Assembly: GCF_033096445.1 (NCBI RefSeq)
Contig: NZ_AP028155.1
Location: 3,415,880 to 3,479,879 of the forward strand
Direction: 5' to 3'
DNA from: Butyricimonas faecihominis
GTDB taxonomy: Bacteria > Bacteroidota > Bacteroidia > Bacteroidales > Marinifilaceae
DNA length: 64,000 bases
Below are positions 1 through 9,593 of the stretch, piece by piece; within the stretch, counting starts at the first letter, position 1, and each line of letters starts with the position of its first letter. Both the position numbers and the translations under genes were made by a program. The notes below the pieces were generated by a model. The model was not told the origin of the DNA. It saw nothing but the letters and a program-made list of their open reading frames with translations, and did no database searches.

Positions 1-679
1 TCTCTTTCGAGAAATCAATTCCTGGCTCTCCTTCCCCCGGGATTAAGAAATAATAATCTCGCCCAAAATCAATTTCCCCAAACAAAGACAACCGTAATCC
101 CATATGCTCTTTGATATTCCAAGTATGCTGTTCTCCATCACTACCCCAGTACACAAGATTCATCTCACTTATATTCTCATTTACATCATCTAATATCACG
201 GCTAATCTACCATTCAACGGATAGAAATTAATAATCCCGCGAGTAAAAGTTTGTAAATCCTCATGACTTTCAGTGTATGGACGAGCATAAGCAGATTCCA
301 CAATAGATTCCGTACTATCAACAGAAATATTACTCACAGTCACAGTATAAACTGCATTTGCGAGATTCTCCAGATAACAAGAATCTACTAAATTATTATT
401 TTCGACAACATCCTTCGGTCGTAAAAAGAGTACATGCGATTCTGAATCTGATTCTGCCTTCCAAGTTACTTTGACATGATCTATATTTGCATCCAGATTT
501 CCTTTCCATTTCACTTTTAGCCGTTTCCAACCCGGTAGAACTTCTAGATTCGAACATTTTCCCACATAATGAATTCTACCATTACCGGCATATTCATCGT
601 AAGTATCCTCAAGATCCTCACATCCCACGATAAAAAGTACCGCAAATAGCCATACAATATAATATAATTTTTTCTTCAT
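1..679 (-). CDS. DUF4998-like lipoprotein, 3' end outside window
   Basis: An open frame reads on the minus strand from an ATG at 677-679 to the window edge without a stop, so the C-terminus is missing. The product starts with a lipoprotein signal peptide (MKKKLYYIV..., a hydrophobic run, then the lipobox Cys in IVGCED). The next residues, with the EDTYDEYAGNGRIHYVGK pattern, resemble DUF4998 proteins of SusC/SusD loci, which are predicted surface lipoproteins of unknown ligand. It lies 24 bp downstream of the DUF4959/DUF5000-type lipoprotein and is probably the fourth gene of the susC-susD operon. The family call is from memory of the pattern; the frame and the signal peptide are seen directly. 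Confidence 0.75.
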   Translation of the reverse strand, partial: MKKKLYYIVWLFAVLFIVGCEDLEDTYDEYAGNGRIHYVGKCSNLEVLPGWKRLKVKWKGNLDANIDHVKVTWKAESDSESHVLFLRPKDVVENNNLVDSCYLENLANAVYTVTVSNISVDSTESIVESAYARPYTESHEDLQTFTRGIINFYPLNGRLAVILDDVNENISEMNLVYWGSDGEQHTWNIKEHMGLRLSLFGEIDFGRDYYFLIPGEGEPGIDFSKE

Positions 680-703
680 AATTTGAATGATTGTTCATTT
701 ACA

Positions 704-2068
704 CTATTCAGCCTTCACACTTACTTCCAATTCATTAAAGGTCACGTATTCCAAAGGATTTTCTTCCCTTAAAACACCCCACCGAGGATAATTGAATGTG
801 TCCTCGATCACAAAAATCAAGTATCGATAACTATCTCCTGTGTAATTGCAACGCATATCCAAACACACTGGATCTGTAGCAGCAATATCCTCAATAGTTG
901 AAATAATTTTACCCCCATCCACAAAACCATAATTCATGTCATCCGTAAATTTTGCCCAAGAAGATTCCCAAGAGTTAGGATTATAGTCAAGCCGAAAGAG
1001 CCGCACACAAGAACTCAAATTTACCGTTTCCGGATTTTCATTAGTGCCGTAAAGAGCAACTTTACAAGGAAGTCTTGTACGATAAGCACCATTCCAAAGT
1101 TCCTTCAATAATGCAGGAGCACTTCCAGATGTTGTTGGCCAAACAGTATAATAATTCAAGTAAGCATACAGCCGTACCGCAGCCGGAACTTTTTCCTTAC
1201 GTAAATCTATAATGAAACGTTCCCCAAATGCACCTGGTCCAGCCGCAAAAGTTGCATATTTATATTTTGCATTAGTATTCTTATTACGATAAAATACCTC
1301 TCCTTTCCGATCCCCATCAAACAAATACTTCTCTCCCAGTGCATATTCTTCTCGTTCTATTATTTTTCCTGTAAATTTGAAATCGAAATCGCCATATTTT
1401 AAAGTATCCATATACAAAGCGGGTAGTCCTTCAAAAATTTGTTGTTTGACACGATACCCCCGGTAATCCTCCGTCCGAACGACAACCGTATTATTTTCAG
1501 AAGTTTGTTTCAAAACAAAATTGAGCGTATCACCTCCCTCTACAATAGGACTAGTCATCACCAAAATCGTATCGGGTCGTTGGGTTAAGGGATTCGTTCC
1601 AAGATAAAACACATGTACCAAACCACTTACCACCTCTGGAGAGGAATACATCATCGAAAAACCACCCCAAAATGAATTCACCTTTAAATTATCAAAAAAA
1701 GATACTGGGGCCGAATCCTCCGTGTCGAACGTAAACTCCATTGGACTAGACTCTTCACCTCTATCGTTAAAAAAAGTAACCAATGCCGGTACATTCTCCC
1801 GTTTTTCATTAAAACCAAGTAACAAGAGTGAGTCGCTCAAATAAGTCCCCGATAAAACCATCTCCATCCCTCGAACATCATTATACCGTACTCGTATTCC
1901 AGCTACTTCAGGATTACGAGGTAAATAATAATTCATGACAGCACCTCCCGGAACTGGTCGGAAGCTAAGGTCTTTCCGAAATTCGACAGGTACATCGAAT
2001 CCGATATTCTCATCACTATTACAAGCAAATAAACCGAATATCAAAAACAATAATATTGCATTTTTCAT
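704..2068 (-). CDS. DUF4959/DUF5000-type surface lipoprotein
   Basis: Third gene of the minus-strand uptake locus, directly after susD. I chose the ATG at 2068 because it gives a compact lipoprotein signal (MKNAILLF..., lipobox LFAC). An ATG at 2095, 9 codons upstream and 4 bp after the susD stop, is also possible. The N-terminal part (DVPVEFRKDLSFRPVPGGAV) looks like DUF4959. The middle and C-terminal beta-rich parts match the usual DUF4959-DUF5126-DUF5000 layout of about 450 residues; DUF5000 resembles discoidin-type binding folds. It is probably exposed on the cell surface and helps SusD-like proteins bind ligand. No catalytic motif is visible. The substrate cannot be told from the sequence. 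Confidence 0.8.
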   Translation of the reverse strand: MKNAILLFLIFGLFACNSDENIGFDVPVEFRKDLSFRPVPGGAVMNYYLPRNPEVAGIRVRYNDVRGMEMVLSGTYLSDSLLLLGFNEKRENVPALVTFFNDRGEESSPMEFTFDTEDSAPVSFFDNLKVNSFWGGFSMMYSSPEVVSGLVHVFYLGTNPLTQRPDTILVMTSPIVEGGDTLNFVLKQTSENNTVVVRTEDYRGYRVKQQIFEGLPALYMDTLKYGDFDFKFTGKIIEREEYALGEKYLFDGDRKGEVFYRNKNTNAKYKYATFAAGPGAFGERFIIDLRKEKVPAAVRLYAYLNYYTVWPTTSGSAPALLKELWNGAYRTRLPCKVALYGTNENPETVNLSSCVRLFRLDYNPNSWESSWAKFTDDMNYGFVDGGKIISTIEDIAATDPVCLDMRCNYTGDSYRYLIFVIEDTFNYPRWGVLREENPLEYVTFNELEVSVKAE

Positions 2069-2099
2069 CATTCTAAATTTTAAAGTCATAACCATATAC

Positions 2100-4040
2100 T
2101 TACCAACCCGGATTTTGCACGCAACCGGATATCAGAATCTCTTCGCTACGTATAGGATATAAATAATCTCGAGGAGCTACAAATTTATTCTTCGAATTAA
2201 CAATCACTGGCCTACTGTTATTATAAAATTTTTCTCGTGTATCTCCCAACACGTTCCACCCGTATTGATTCTCATTCATCTCTAAATGTGCCGTTTTCCA
2301 TCGACGTAAGTTCCAATAACGACGACCTTCGAAAGCAAACTCTATATTCCACTCCTGACGAATAATTTCACGCATACCAACTTGACTATTTACCTTATTT
2401 TTATCTCGCGCCATTGCCCAAGATTCTTGCACTGTAGGAATTCCGGCACGTTTACGTATCTCGTTCAAATTATCGTATACCCTATTATCCGGTGTTGTCA
2501 AATATTCATTCCAAGCTTCCGCAGCAATTAAATACAATTCAGCTATCCGAATTACGGGATAAGGATAATCTCCCATTCCTTTTACGTTATTCACGTAATT
2601 AAAAAGAGGTATATCCGAACTCGTCCATTTTTTAATCCAATAACCACTTAAATTCTGAGGAGCAGTAGAATTAATTCGTTTTTCTTTTAATCCAAAAGTT
2701 TCTCCACGATAAGCTTCTACTTTATAAAGATTATCTATATTCTTTCCTAGCCTCCAATAACAGCGATCAGCAGCAATAGTAGCATAAAAACGAGGTTCAC
2801 GACGAGTATGCAATACAGGAATATCCTCTCGCATAACAACCACATCAGTATAATAAGGATCTGTTTCTTGAGTCATAGCATAGATATTCCCTCCTCCAAA
2901 ACTTGGATCTTGATCTATAGGAAGTCCATTTACTGTGTAGAACATCTCAACCATTTTTAAACTCGGACTCATGCTCGTACCAGTTAAATAATGATTAGGG
3001 TCAATTGTGATATCAGGAAGCGTATAGAAGAAAAAATCATCTCCTCCCTCAGTTCCCTTTCCCTTGATCATCAATAAAGCCTCATCACTTAAGAAGCCCC
3101 ATGTCTGAATAGATCTCTCAATATTAAGCATATACGTTTGTAATGTTGTAGAAGCATATTGGTCATTCACCAGATGTTTCCCGTTTTCCAAACACACTTG
3201 AATAGCCTCTTCTGCAGCTTCTGCAGCACGTTTCCACTTTTCTTTATCCTTCGTAGAACTAAAAAGTGGCTCTCCATTCTTATTTACAAAATTAATATAA
3301 TCTAGATTCCCATTAAAAAGATCAGAAGCTTGATAAAGCAAAGCTATTGCTTTTAGAGCTAAAGCACTTTCTTTACTAAAATAAGCTCTTCGAGAGGATT
3401 CTTTCAAATCAAGCGAAGTTAAATCAGCTGCAGCTTCATCGCAAAGACGAACGATGGCATTAAAACAAGTATCCACATGGCTACGAGGAACTTGCATATC
3501 ATGAATATCTAAATTCGGATCAAGGTTTTCTGGAACTAAAATGATCGGTCCATAATGACGTACCAATTCAAAATACATATAAGCTTTCAATGCCTTTATT
3601 TCAGCCTTCCATTCCCGCTTCTCATAAGCCTCCATGTTGTATACTTGATCGATTTTGTCAATAAACACATTACACAAATTTATTCCCGCATAATAATCTC
3701 TTTTACCATAAGAACCGTATCTTTTTGACCAAATATCACCATACGGATCCAATGCATTTTGTAAACCTGCTCCGATATTCAATCCTATCCAACCACGATT
3801 CCGTTGATAATCACCCGTAACCACTTCATCCGCACCCAAGAAAGCCTCATTCCCGGAAAGACAAGGAGTTGAATTTTGCAAAAATGTATAACAACTTTGG
3901 AGCCAAAGCAAAGCATCATCCCTTGTTTCAAAAACCGAATTTAATGTTGTCATGTCCTCTTCCGGTACGATATCAAGAAAGCTATCACATCCTAACAATA
4001 AAAACAAAGGAATCAATAAAACTAGTAATAAACGTTTCAT
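2100..4040 (-). CDS. SusD/RagB-family nutrient-binding lipoprotein
   Basis: A 646-residue SusD-like outer-membrane lipoprotein. It has a signal peptide ending in a lipobox (LLLGCDSFLD) and the typical N-terminal 'SFLDIVPEEDMTTLNSVFET' opening. It carries TPR-like helices (ALKAYMYFELVRHYGPIILV near residue 170) and a C-terminal part with NEIRKRAGIP, REIIRQEWNIEFAFEGRRYW and the YPIRSEEI ending of the RagB/SusD family. SusD proteins sit as a lid on the SusC pore and capture the ligand. The gene is 17 bp downstream of susC and 4 bp or 31 bp upstream of the next lipoprotein, depending on its start, so they are clearly one operon. The ligand is unknown; no glycoside hydrolase or peptidase is visible in this part of the locus. 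Confidence 0.95.
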   Translation of the reverse strand: MKRLLLVLLIPLFLLLGCDSFLDIVPEEDMTTLNSVFETRDDALLWLQSCYTFLQNSTPCLSGNEAFLGADEVVTGDYQRNRGWIGLNIGAGLQNALDPYGDIWSKRYGSYGKRDYYAGINLCNVFIDKIDQVYNMEAYEKREWKAEIKALKAYMYFELVRHYGPIILVPENLDPNLDIHDMQVPRSHVDTCFNAIVRLCDEAAADLTSLDLKESSRRAYFSKESALALKAIALLYQASDLFNGNLDYINFVNKNGEPLFSSTKDKEKWKRAAEAAEEAIQVCLENGKHLVNDQYASTTLQTYMLNIERSIQTWGFLSDEALLMIKGKGTEGGDDFFFYTLPDITIDPNHYLTGTSMSPSLKMVEMFYTVNGLPIDQDPSFGGGNIYAMTQETDPYYTDVVVMREDIPVLHTRREPRFYATIAADRCYWRLGKNIDNLYKVEAYRGETFGLKEKRINSTAPQNLSGYWIKKWTSSDIPLFNYVNNVKGMGDYPYPVIRIAELYLIAAEAWNEYLTTPDNRVYDNLNEIRKRAGIPTVQESWAMARDKNKVNSQVGMREIIRQEWNIEFAFEGRRYWNLRRWKTAHLEMNENQYGWNVLGDTREKFYNNSRPVIVNSKNKFVAPRDYLYPIRSEEILISGCVQNPGW

Positions 4041-4057
4041 ATTCTCTGTCTGTTAAA

Positions 4058-7000
4058 TTAAAAACTAATATTAATACCTACCGCATAGGTCTTTTGTATC
4101 GGGTAATTAAACCCATTCTCACCTAATTCCACATCCCATAACTTGAAATTCGTAATCATAAAAGGATTATTTGCCCGAGCAAAAAACTTTACATTTTGCA
4201 TCCGAATTTTCTTTTTCAAATTTGCTGGCAAATTATAAGCCAATTCCAAGGAAGTACAACGCAAGAAACGACATTCCCGCATAAAATAAGTACTTTTACG
4301 AGTTTCTGTAGCATCTACCGAATACCAATCTTCCTGAGGATTATAAACTGTCATACTTTGTGTAGAAAGACGAGGCCAGAACGGACGGTCAACAACATTA
4401 TCCTCACTCCAATGGTCTTCGTAAATCGCTTTCAACATTGCGTGATCACCCACGAATGGAGAAAGTGCCTTCGGATTAAGAAAAAAACCACGATTACCCG
4501 ACCCTTGGAAAGAAAAATTGAATTCCCAATTCTTGTAATTGATAAAACCACTAAAACCATATATAATTCGTGGAGTTTCCGGAAATCCTATATGTACGGC
4601 GTCCTCAGTATCAATAATCCCATCCCTATTCACATCACGATAACGGATATCTCCGGGCATAGCTGAGGGTTGATCGGGCGCATTGTCAATTTCCGCCTGA
4701 TCACGGAACAATCCTTCGGCAATATAACCTACTTGTTGTGATATCTCATGTCCTACTTTTCGTTGCCAATTAGGTTTATCAGTTGCCTCTTCCAATTCTT
4801 TATAAACAGCCTTATTGTATGTGAAAGTCCCGTTCAAAATAATCCAAAAATCCGGAGAAAAAGCATGCTGAATTTTTCCCGCCAAATCGATACCCCGGGA
4901 ACGCACCTTACCGATATTATCCAAAGGAGGAATTTCCACACCCATATTAGCAGGAATTACCGTACGATTCCCGATAATATTGTGACGAATTTCCTGATAA
5001 ATATCAGCATTCAATTCCAAAATACCCTTGAAAAAGCGAGTTTCTAACCCAAGATTCACTTGTTCTGAAATTTCCCACTCTATATCGGGATCACCATAAT
5101 TCTGTATTTGATAACGAGATAACCTGTCATCTTTTCCCGGTTCTGGATGATATGCTCCTATATCCGTCGGTTCAACCTGCGGCATATACACGAAACGAGG
5201 AGTTTCAATTATACCGTCATTACCAACTTTTCCGTAAGATGCTCTAACCTTGCAAAAAGGCATCCAATTGGCTACTCTCCGCATGAAATTTTCTTTTGAA
5301 ACAATCCAAGCTCCTCCAACAGATGGAAAAAATCCCATCCGATTTTTTTTAGCAAAACGCTCCGAACCGTTATAACCGAAACTAGCCTCCAAAAAATAAC
5401 GATCCATATATCCATAAGTACCACGCATGGAAAAACTCAGATTACGATGCTCTATACTCTCGAATAAACTCTGATTCGGATTAGAATTAGCTTGTTGGGC
5501 TTGAAATACAGCCGTCAGCGAAGTTTGATGATTACCCCAAGCCGCCGTATGCAGCAAACGCCCTTCATATACCCACTGGGTGGACGATGTCAACATATTA
5601 TTCATTCTATTTAATTCCAAAGTACGACGTCCATTCCGTACTAAAGTTAAGGTATGTTCACCTGTTTCAAAATCATACCCTCCACTCTCTGCATTTAAAT
5701 AATAGTAAAATGGTGAAGTACTGTAAGTACTCTGCTCATATCCTTGTTTTGAAAGCGAAACACTAGCACGAAGTTCCAAACCTTTTAATAAAGATGAAAG
5801 ATTATGAATATACTCGGCACGACTAGTTACAGAATAACGCCCCCGTTCCATATATCCCACATGAAGCTGTGCGTAAGGATTTGCCGCTTCTCCATCCAAT
5901 CGATTTCCAAAACGCAAATGAGGCCAACTATATTTCTTATCTCCCGGATAGGTTGGAGCAAAATCTACCGGTGAAGCATTAAAAGCCAAAGAATAAGCTG
6001 CAGTAACATTCTGCTGTGGCCCATGATATTTATCAATAGAAAATGAAGTATTTACTAACAAACGAATACCGGCACTCAAATCCACGTTTAAGTTTACACG
6101 AGAAGAAACAGTAGAGTTTGTAATATTGACATCAAACTGATTTAAACGATCTGTTTTTAACATACCTTGATCTCTCACGTAATTCACGGAGGCATAATAC
6201 TGTATTACACGAAATCCGCCACGTACATTCACGCCTAAACGATGATTGACAGAATAATCTTTGAACATAATATCATACCAATCATTGGCAGGATATACCC
6301 AAGAAGGATAGTTCGAACTTCCCGTACGTTCAATCCGTTCAATTGAATATGCCGGAGTTGCAGAGGAATTACGAGCCAACAAAGCCTGATTATACATCCT
6401 CATATAAGTTTTCGGGTCAACCACTTCTATCTCGCGGGTTGGCATAGAGGCCACTGCCTCGTAACGTACTGAAGTATAAACGCTTCCCTCTTCTCCTTTC
6501 TTCGTTGTCACCAATATAACCCCGTTAGCTCCCCGTGCACCATACATTGCCGTGGCAGAAGCATCTTTTAATACACTAAAACTTTCTATATCCTCAGGCG
6601 CCATACGAGCTAAATCCAATCGGGAAGATTCAACTCCATCGATTAACACCAACGGCTCGGAAGAACCTTGAGAAGAACTAATACCCCGAATATAGAACTT
6701 CGTGTTCATTTCTTCCTCTGTCAATGCCCCGGGAATACCTCCTGTCTGCCAACCTATAATACCTGCAATTTTTCCTGCAAAACTAGAAGTTAAATCACTA
6801 CTAGAAGATTTCAAATCCATTGGGCGAACGGTAGTAATAGCCGAAACCACACTTTCTTTTTTCTGTTCTCCGAACGCTACTACAGTTACCTCTTCAATAT
6901 TTTCCGCAGTTGGATTCAAACGAATATTTAGTCTTTCTTTTCCTTTAATATCAACAGTCTCTGTCTTATACCCGATAAAAGAAACTCGCAACACATCGTC

Positions 7001-7495
7001 AGGCTTAGCAGCAATTGTGTAACGTCCTTCCACATCGGAAGCAACCCCTTGTGTTGTTCCCACGATCACGATCGTGGCTCCAGGAATAGGATTTCCCTTC
7101 TCATCAACAATACGACCGCTTACTTTTAAAAGATTTACTTCAAGCTTTTTTTCTTGACGGATAATAGCAATATTATCACCTGTGATTTTATACGTGAAAC
7201 CAGTATCTTTAAGAATTGTTTTTAAAACATCCTCTACCGTCGCATTTTTCACATTAATAGTCACCGGTTTTAACTGTTCCACTTGTATCTTTTCATAAGC
7301 GAAATTAACTCCAGTTTGTTTTTGAATTTCTAATAATACATCAATTAAGGGTACATTTTTAAAATCAAGAGAGACCTTCTTACTTACAGCATTCTGTGCG
7401 TTAAGATTCGTAAATCCCATCGCCAGTAAACATACCAAAAGGTATATTTTGCAAAAAGAGCCGCCTCCATTGCGAAATAATAAACTTTTTTTCAT
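4058..7495 (-). CDS. SusC/RagA-family TonB-dependent outer-membrane receptor
   Basis: A 1145-residue TonB-dependent transporter. After the signal peptide comes an STN domain (about residues 40-115, VSLDFKNVPLIDVLLEIQ), which in this family contacts a FecR anti-sigma factor. Then come a carboxypeptidase-regulatory-like domain (about 125-200, GRIVDEKGNPIPGATI), the plug domain with the SusC hallmark 'GVILVTTKKG' (about residue 330), and a C-terminal 22-strand barrel. It imports ligand captured by SusD, using TonB energy. The STN domain and the neighbouring fecR and sigma genes show that this is a trans-envelope signalling receptor. It is 120 bp downstream of fecR and leads the susC-susD-lipoprotein operon. 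Confidence 0.96.
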   Translation of the reverse strand: MKKSLLFRNGGGSFCKIYLLVCLLAMGFTNLNAQNAVSKKVSLDFKNVPLIDVLLEIQKQTGVNFAYEKIQVEQLKPVTINVKNATVEDVLKTILKDTGFTYKITGDNIAIIRQEKKLEVNLLKVSGRIVDEKGNPIPGATIVIVGTTQGVASDVEGRYTIAAKPDDVLRVSFIGYKTETVDIKGKERLNIRLNPTAENIEEVTVVAFGEQKKESVVSAITTVRPMDLKSSSSDLTSSFAGKIAGIIGWQTGGIPGALTEEEMNTKFYIRGISSSQGSSEPLVLIDGVESSRLDLARMAPEDIESFSVLKDASATAMYGARGANGVILVTTKKGEEGSVYTSVRYEAVASMPTREIEVVDPKTYMRMYNQALLARNSSATPAYSIERIERTGSSNYPSWVYPANDWYDIMFKDYSVNHRLGVNVRGGFRVIQYYASVNYVRDQGMLKTDRLNQFDVNITNSTVSSRVNLNVDLSAGIRLLVNTSFSIDKYHGPQQNVTAAYSLAFNASPVDFAPTYPGDKKYSWPHLRFGNRLDGEAANPYAQLHVGYMERGRYSVTSRAEYIHNLSSLLKGLELRASVSLSKQGYEQSTYSTSPFYYYLNAESGGYDFETGEHTLTLVRNGRRTLELNRMNNMLTSSTQWVYEGRLLHTAAWGNHQTSLTAVFQAQQANSNPNQSLFESIEHRNLSFSMRGTYGYMDRYFLEASFGYNGSERFAKKNRMGFFPSVGGAWIVSKENFMRRVANWMPFCKVRASYGKVGNDGIIETPRFVYMPQVEPTDIGAYHPEPGKDDRLSRYQIQNYGDPDIEWEISEQVNLGLETRFFKGILELNADIYQEIRHNIIGNRTVIPANMGVEIPPLDNIGKVRSRGIDLAGKIQHAFSPDFWIILNGTFTYNKAVYKELEEATDKPNWQRKVGHEISQQVGYIAEGLFRDQAEIDNAPDQPSAMPGDIRYRDVNRDGIIDTEDAVHIGFPETPRIIYGFSGFINYKNWEFNFSFQGSGNRGFFLNPKALSPFVGDHAMLKAIYEDHWSEDNVVDRPFWPRLSTQSMTVYNPQEDWYSVDATETRKSTYFMRECRFLRCTSLELAYNLPANLKKKIRMQNVKFFARANNPFMITNFKLWDVELGENGFNYPIQKTYAVGINISF

Positions 7496-7615
7496 AACTT
7501 TGTTTTTAATATTTATCGATAATTAATCGGTTCCCATTTCTCACCGAGGAATCATTAATTTATTACACAGGATGTTCTAGGCAAAAGGGCATCCTGTTAA
7601 TTTTTTCAGGACATC

Positions 7616-8779
7616 TTATTCTACAATCTTCACCTCCTTCCCTTCGATTAAGAATTTAACATCCGAAACAAATTCTATCACGTCCAAAGCTTCTCGGAGT
7701 GATGCGTGTTGTTTTATAGAAAATACGTATTCTTCCTTTTCCAAAGCAACCTCGTTTTTAACCGAGAAATGAACATCGTAGAACAATTCAAGACTGGGAA
7801 TTATCTGTTTTATCGTTTTCCCGTTAAAGAGAATATAACCATTCCGTTTAGCGGTGTATTCTGCCAGATTTGTTTGTGTAACTGTCAACTGTCCTAATTT
7901 ATCCACGAATGATTTGTCACCGGGATGAAGTACAGTTTCCTTTCCATCTGATGAATTTTTCGGGGTAATACTGACAACACCCTCTACCAACACGGCCTCA
8001 TCCGGCAAATTGTCCCGTGAAATAACATTAAACGTTGTCCCATACACCTGCAATTTCATATTATCCGTGTTTACCACGAAACGATTCGAAGATTTTGTCA
8101 CCTCAAAATATCCTTCCCCACGAAGAGTCACTTCTCGGGTAGAAGTTGAATCAAATTTCACCGGGTAAGTTAATTCACTCTGCGGGTTAAGCAACACGAA
8201 AGTTCCATCCGATAATACAAGTTCAAAGGTTTTTCCTCTTGGAACAACAACGGTATGCGTCGGGATAATTTCTTTTTCTTTCACCGTATCCACTCGATAA
8301 ATACTATCGGATTTGGTGTAATTCAACTGGTTATTATTAGTTTGCTGATCCATTTTCGAATTTAATTCCTCGGCAGTCAGTTTATCCCCGGTTTCCGTGA
8401 TTATAAAAACCGATTCTCCCGCATTCTCGCTTTTCATGGCAATCTGCATCCCGTCCATCTTATCCTGATTCATGTCATAATACCACCAAGTTCCCAGCGA
8501 GAGCAATAAAATAACAGATGCCGCCACGGTCATTCGTTGCCACAATACCCGTTGATGTTTCCGTCTTCTCGTCTTTTGCAATTTTGAATAGAACTGATCC
8601 AGCTTTTCTTCAGAAAAAGATTCGTTACGAGTCGGCTGATTTGCATAGTAATCAGATGCCCGTTGATAAAATTCTTCATTCCGGGGATCTTCTTTCCGCC
8701 AAAATTCTACCTCTTCGACCGTTTTTTTATCAGTCTGTCCATTGATATATGAAAATATTTTACCCCAATCAATCTGCAT
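7616..8779 (-). CDS. FecR-family anti-sigma factor
   Basis: A 387-residue inner-membrane regulator. It has a cytoplasmic N-terminal sigma-binding region (about 1-80), one transmembrane segment (about 83-101, TVAASVILLLSLGTWW), a periplasmic FecR domain (about 175-275, with VVPRGKTFELVLSDGT and GEGYFEV) and a C-terminal DUF4974-like domain (about 310-385). In Bacteroidetes such proteins hold an ECF sigma factor until a ligand-bound SusC signals through its STN domain. It lies between the divergent sigma gene (9054) and susC (7495), which fits that role. The start at 8779 gives the usual short N-terminus. Confidence 0.93.
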   Translation of the reverse strand: MQIDWGKIFSYINGQTDKKTVEEVEFWRKEDPRNEEFYQRASDYYANQPTRNESFSEEKLDQFYSKLQKTRRRKHQRVLWQRMTVAASVILLLSLGTWWYYDMNQDKMDGMQIAMKSENAGESVFIITETGDKLTAEELNSKMDQQTNNNQLNYTKSDSIYRVDTVKEKEIIPTHTVVVPRGKTFELVLSDGTFVLLNPQSELTYPVKFDSTSTREVTLRGEGYFEVTKSSNRFVVNTDNMKLQVYGTTFNVISRDNLPDEAVLVEGVVSITPKNSSDGKETVLHPGDKSFVDKLGQLTVTQTNLAEYTAKRNGYILFNGKTIKQIIPSLELFYDVHFSVKNEVALEKEEYVFSIKQHASLREALDVIEFVSDVKFLIEGKEVKIVE

Positions 8780-8873
8780 AAATTTTCAATCTTTTATACA
8801 ATAAACGCACAATGAAAAAAATGGGACCCCCATTTCCAATATTTTTTTTGAAAAAAATTTCATTGATCCAACC

Positions 8874-8931
8874 TGTAGTTTCCTAAAATTGGTTTACTAA
8901 GTTTACGGTAAACTTTTTTCAGGACAATACA
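8874..8931. repeat. 58-bp end-to-end remnant of the IS3-family element
   Basis: This segment begins with the same 27 bases as the left end of the IS at 47030 (TGTAGTTTCCTAAAATTGG and on to ...TTTACTA) and ends with the same bases as its right end (...TTTTTTCAGGACAATACA at 48499), with one base different. The two parts meet at ATTGGTTTACTA, a 12-bp direct repeat found near both ends of the full IS. It therefore looks like an IS copy whose whole interior was removed between these repeats, or a MITE-like derivative. It contains the palindrome AAGTTTAC-G-GTAAACTT. No target duplication is visible (ACC before, TAG after). It lies between fecR and the sigma gene. Confidence 0.75.
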
Positions 8932-8998
8932 TAGAAAAAGGATAGAGAAAAGATAGGGAAAGGCGGGATCAAATCAAAAAATAAAACGAGTTTTAATA

Positions 8999-9029
8999 CT
9001 TGTAATAAAAATTTTATCTTATATATTTG
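8999..9029 (+). promoter_or_regulatory. Promoter of the ECF sigma gene
   Basis: CTTG at 8999-9002 and TATATTTG at 9022-9029 are separated by 19 bp. This matches the Bacteroidetes primary-sigma promoter form (TTTG, 19-21 bp, TAnnTTTG) with one mismatch in the -33 box. It ends 24 bp before the ATG of the sigma gene. Confidence 0.7.
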
Positions 9030-9053
9030 TGAGATATATCTTTAATCCTTACT

Positions 9054-9593
9054 ATGCAAGAGAAAGAATTTGAACATATTTTCAAATGCTATTATAGTGA
9101 TATATATAATTTTATCTATCACTATATCATGGATGGAGATGATGCAGAAGATCTAGCACAGGATGTTTTTATTTGTTTTTTTGAAAAATATAAATCACTG
9201 CCGGAAAGGATCAATTCGAAACAATACCTTTTATCTATCGCCAAAAATCGATGTATTAGTTTCCTACGCCACAAGAATGTCATTGACCGGAATAACCTCA
9301 AATACTTTGAAACCCTGTTATTCAGTGCCACCTCAGAGTACGACACCACGTATGATGATTTATTTTTAAAATTAAATATTGCCATGGACAAACTTTCCGA
9401 CCTGCAAAAACAAATCGTGCAAATGAAATTAGCCGGGAAAGATTACTCGGAAATGTCGGAAGAACTAGGCGTAACCCACTCCCAAATCCATAAAAACATC
9501 AAAAAAGCTTACGATAAGATCAGACATTATGTTGAAAAAAGTGAGGCTATCATGCTTATTCTATCACCTCTATTTTCACTTTTACATCATTAA
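9054..9593 (+). CDS. ECF-type RNA polymerase sigma factor
   Basis: A 179-residue sigma-70 family protein with region 2 (about residues 8-75: FKCYYSDIYNFIYHYIMDGDDAEDLAQDVFI) and region 4 (about 115-165: LSDLQKQIVQMKLAGKDYSEMSEEL and a helix-turn-helix). Regions 1 and 3 are absent, as in ECF factors. It is divergent from fecR and is probably the sigma factor released by that FecR to transcribe the susC/susD locus. The reading frame overlaps by 38 bp the 3' end of the convergent gene at 9556-9963, so the two transcripts overlap tail to tail. Confidence 0.94.
   Translation: MQEKEFEHIFKCYYSDIYNFIYHYIMDGDDAEDLAQDVFICFFEKYKSLPERINSKQYLLSIAKNRCISFLRHKNVIDRNNLKYFETLLFSATSEYDTTYDDLFLKLNIAMDKLSDLQKQIVQMKLAGKDYSEMSEELGVTHSQIHKNIKKAYDKIRHYVEKSEAIMLILSPLFSLLHH

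Noticed and set aside
704-8779. Complete polysaccharide-utilisation locus with enzymes
   Set aside because: Only binding, transport and regulatory genes are visible; no glycoside hydrolase, lyase or sulfatase was found, so I do not name a glycan.
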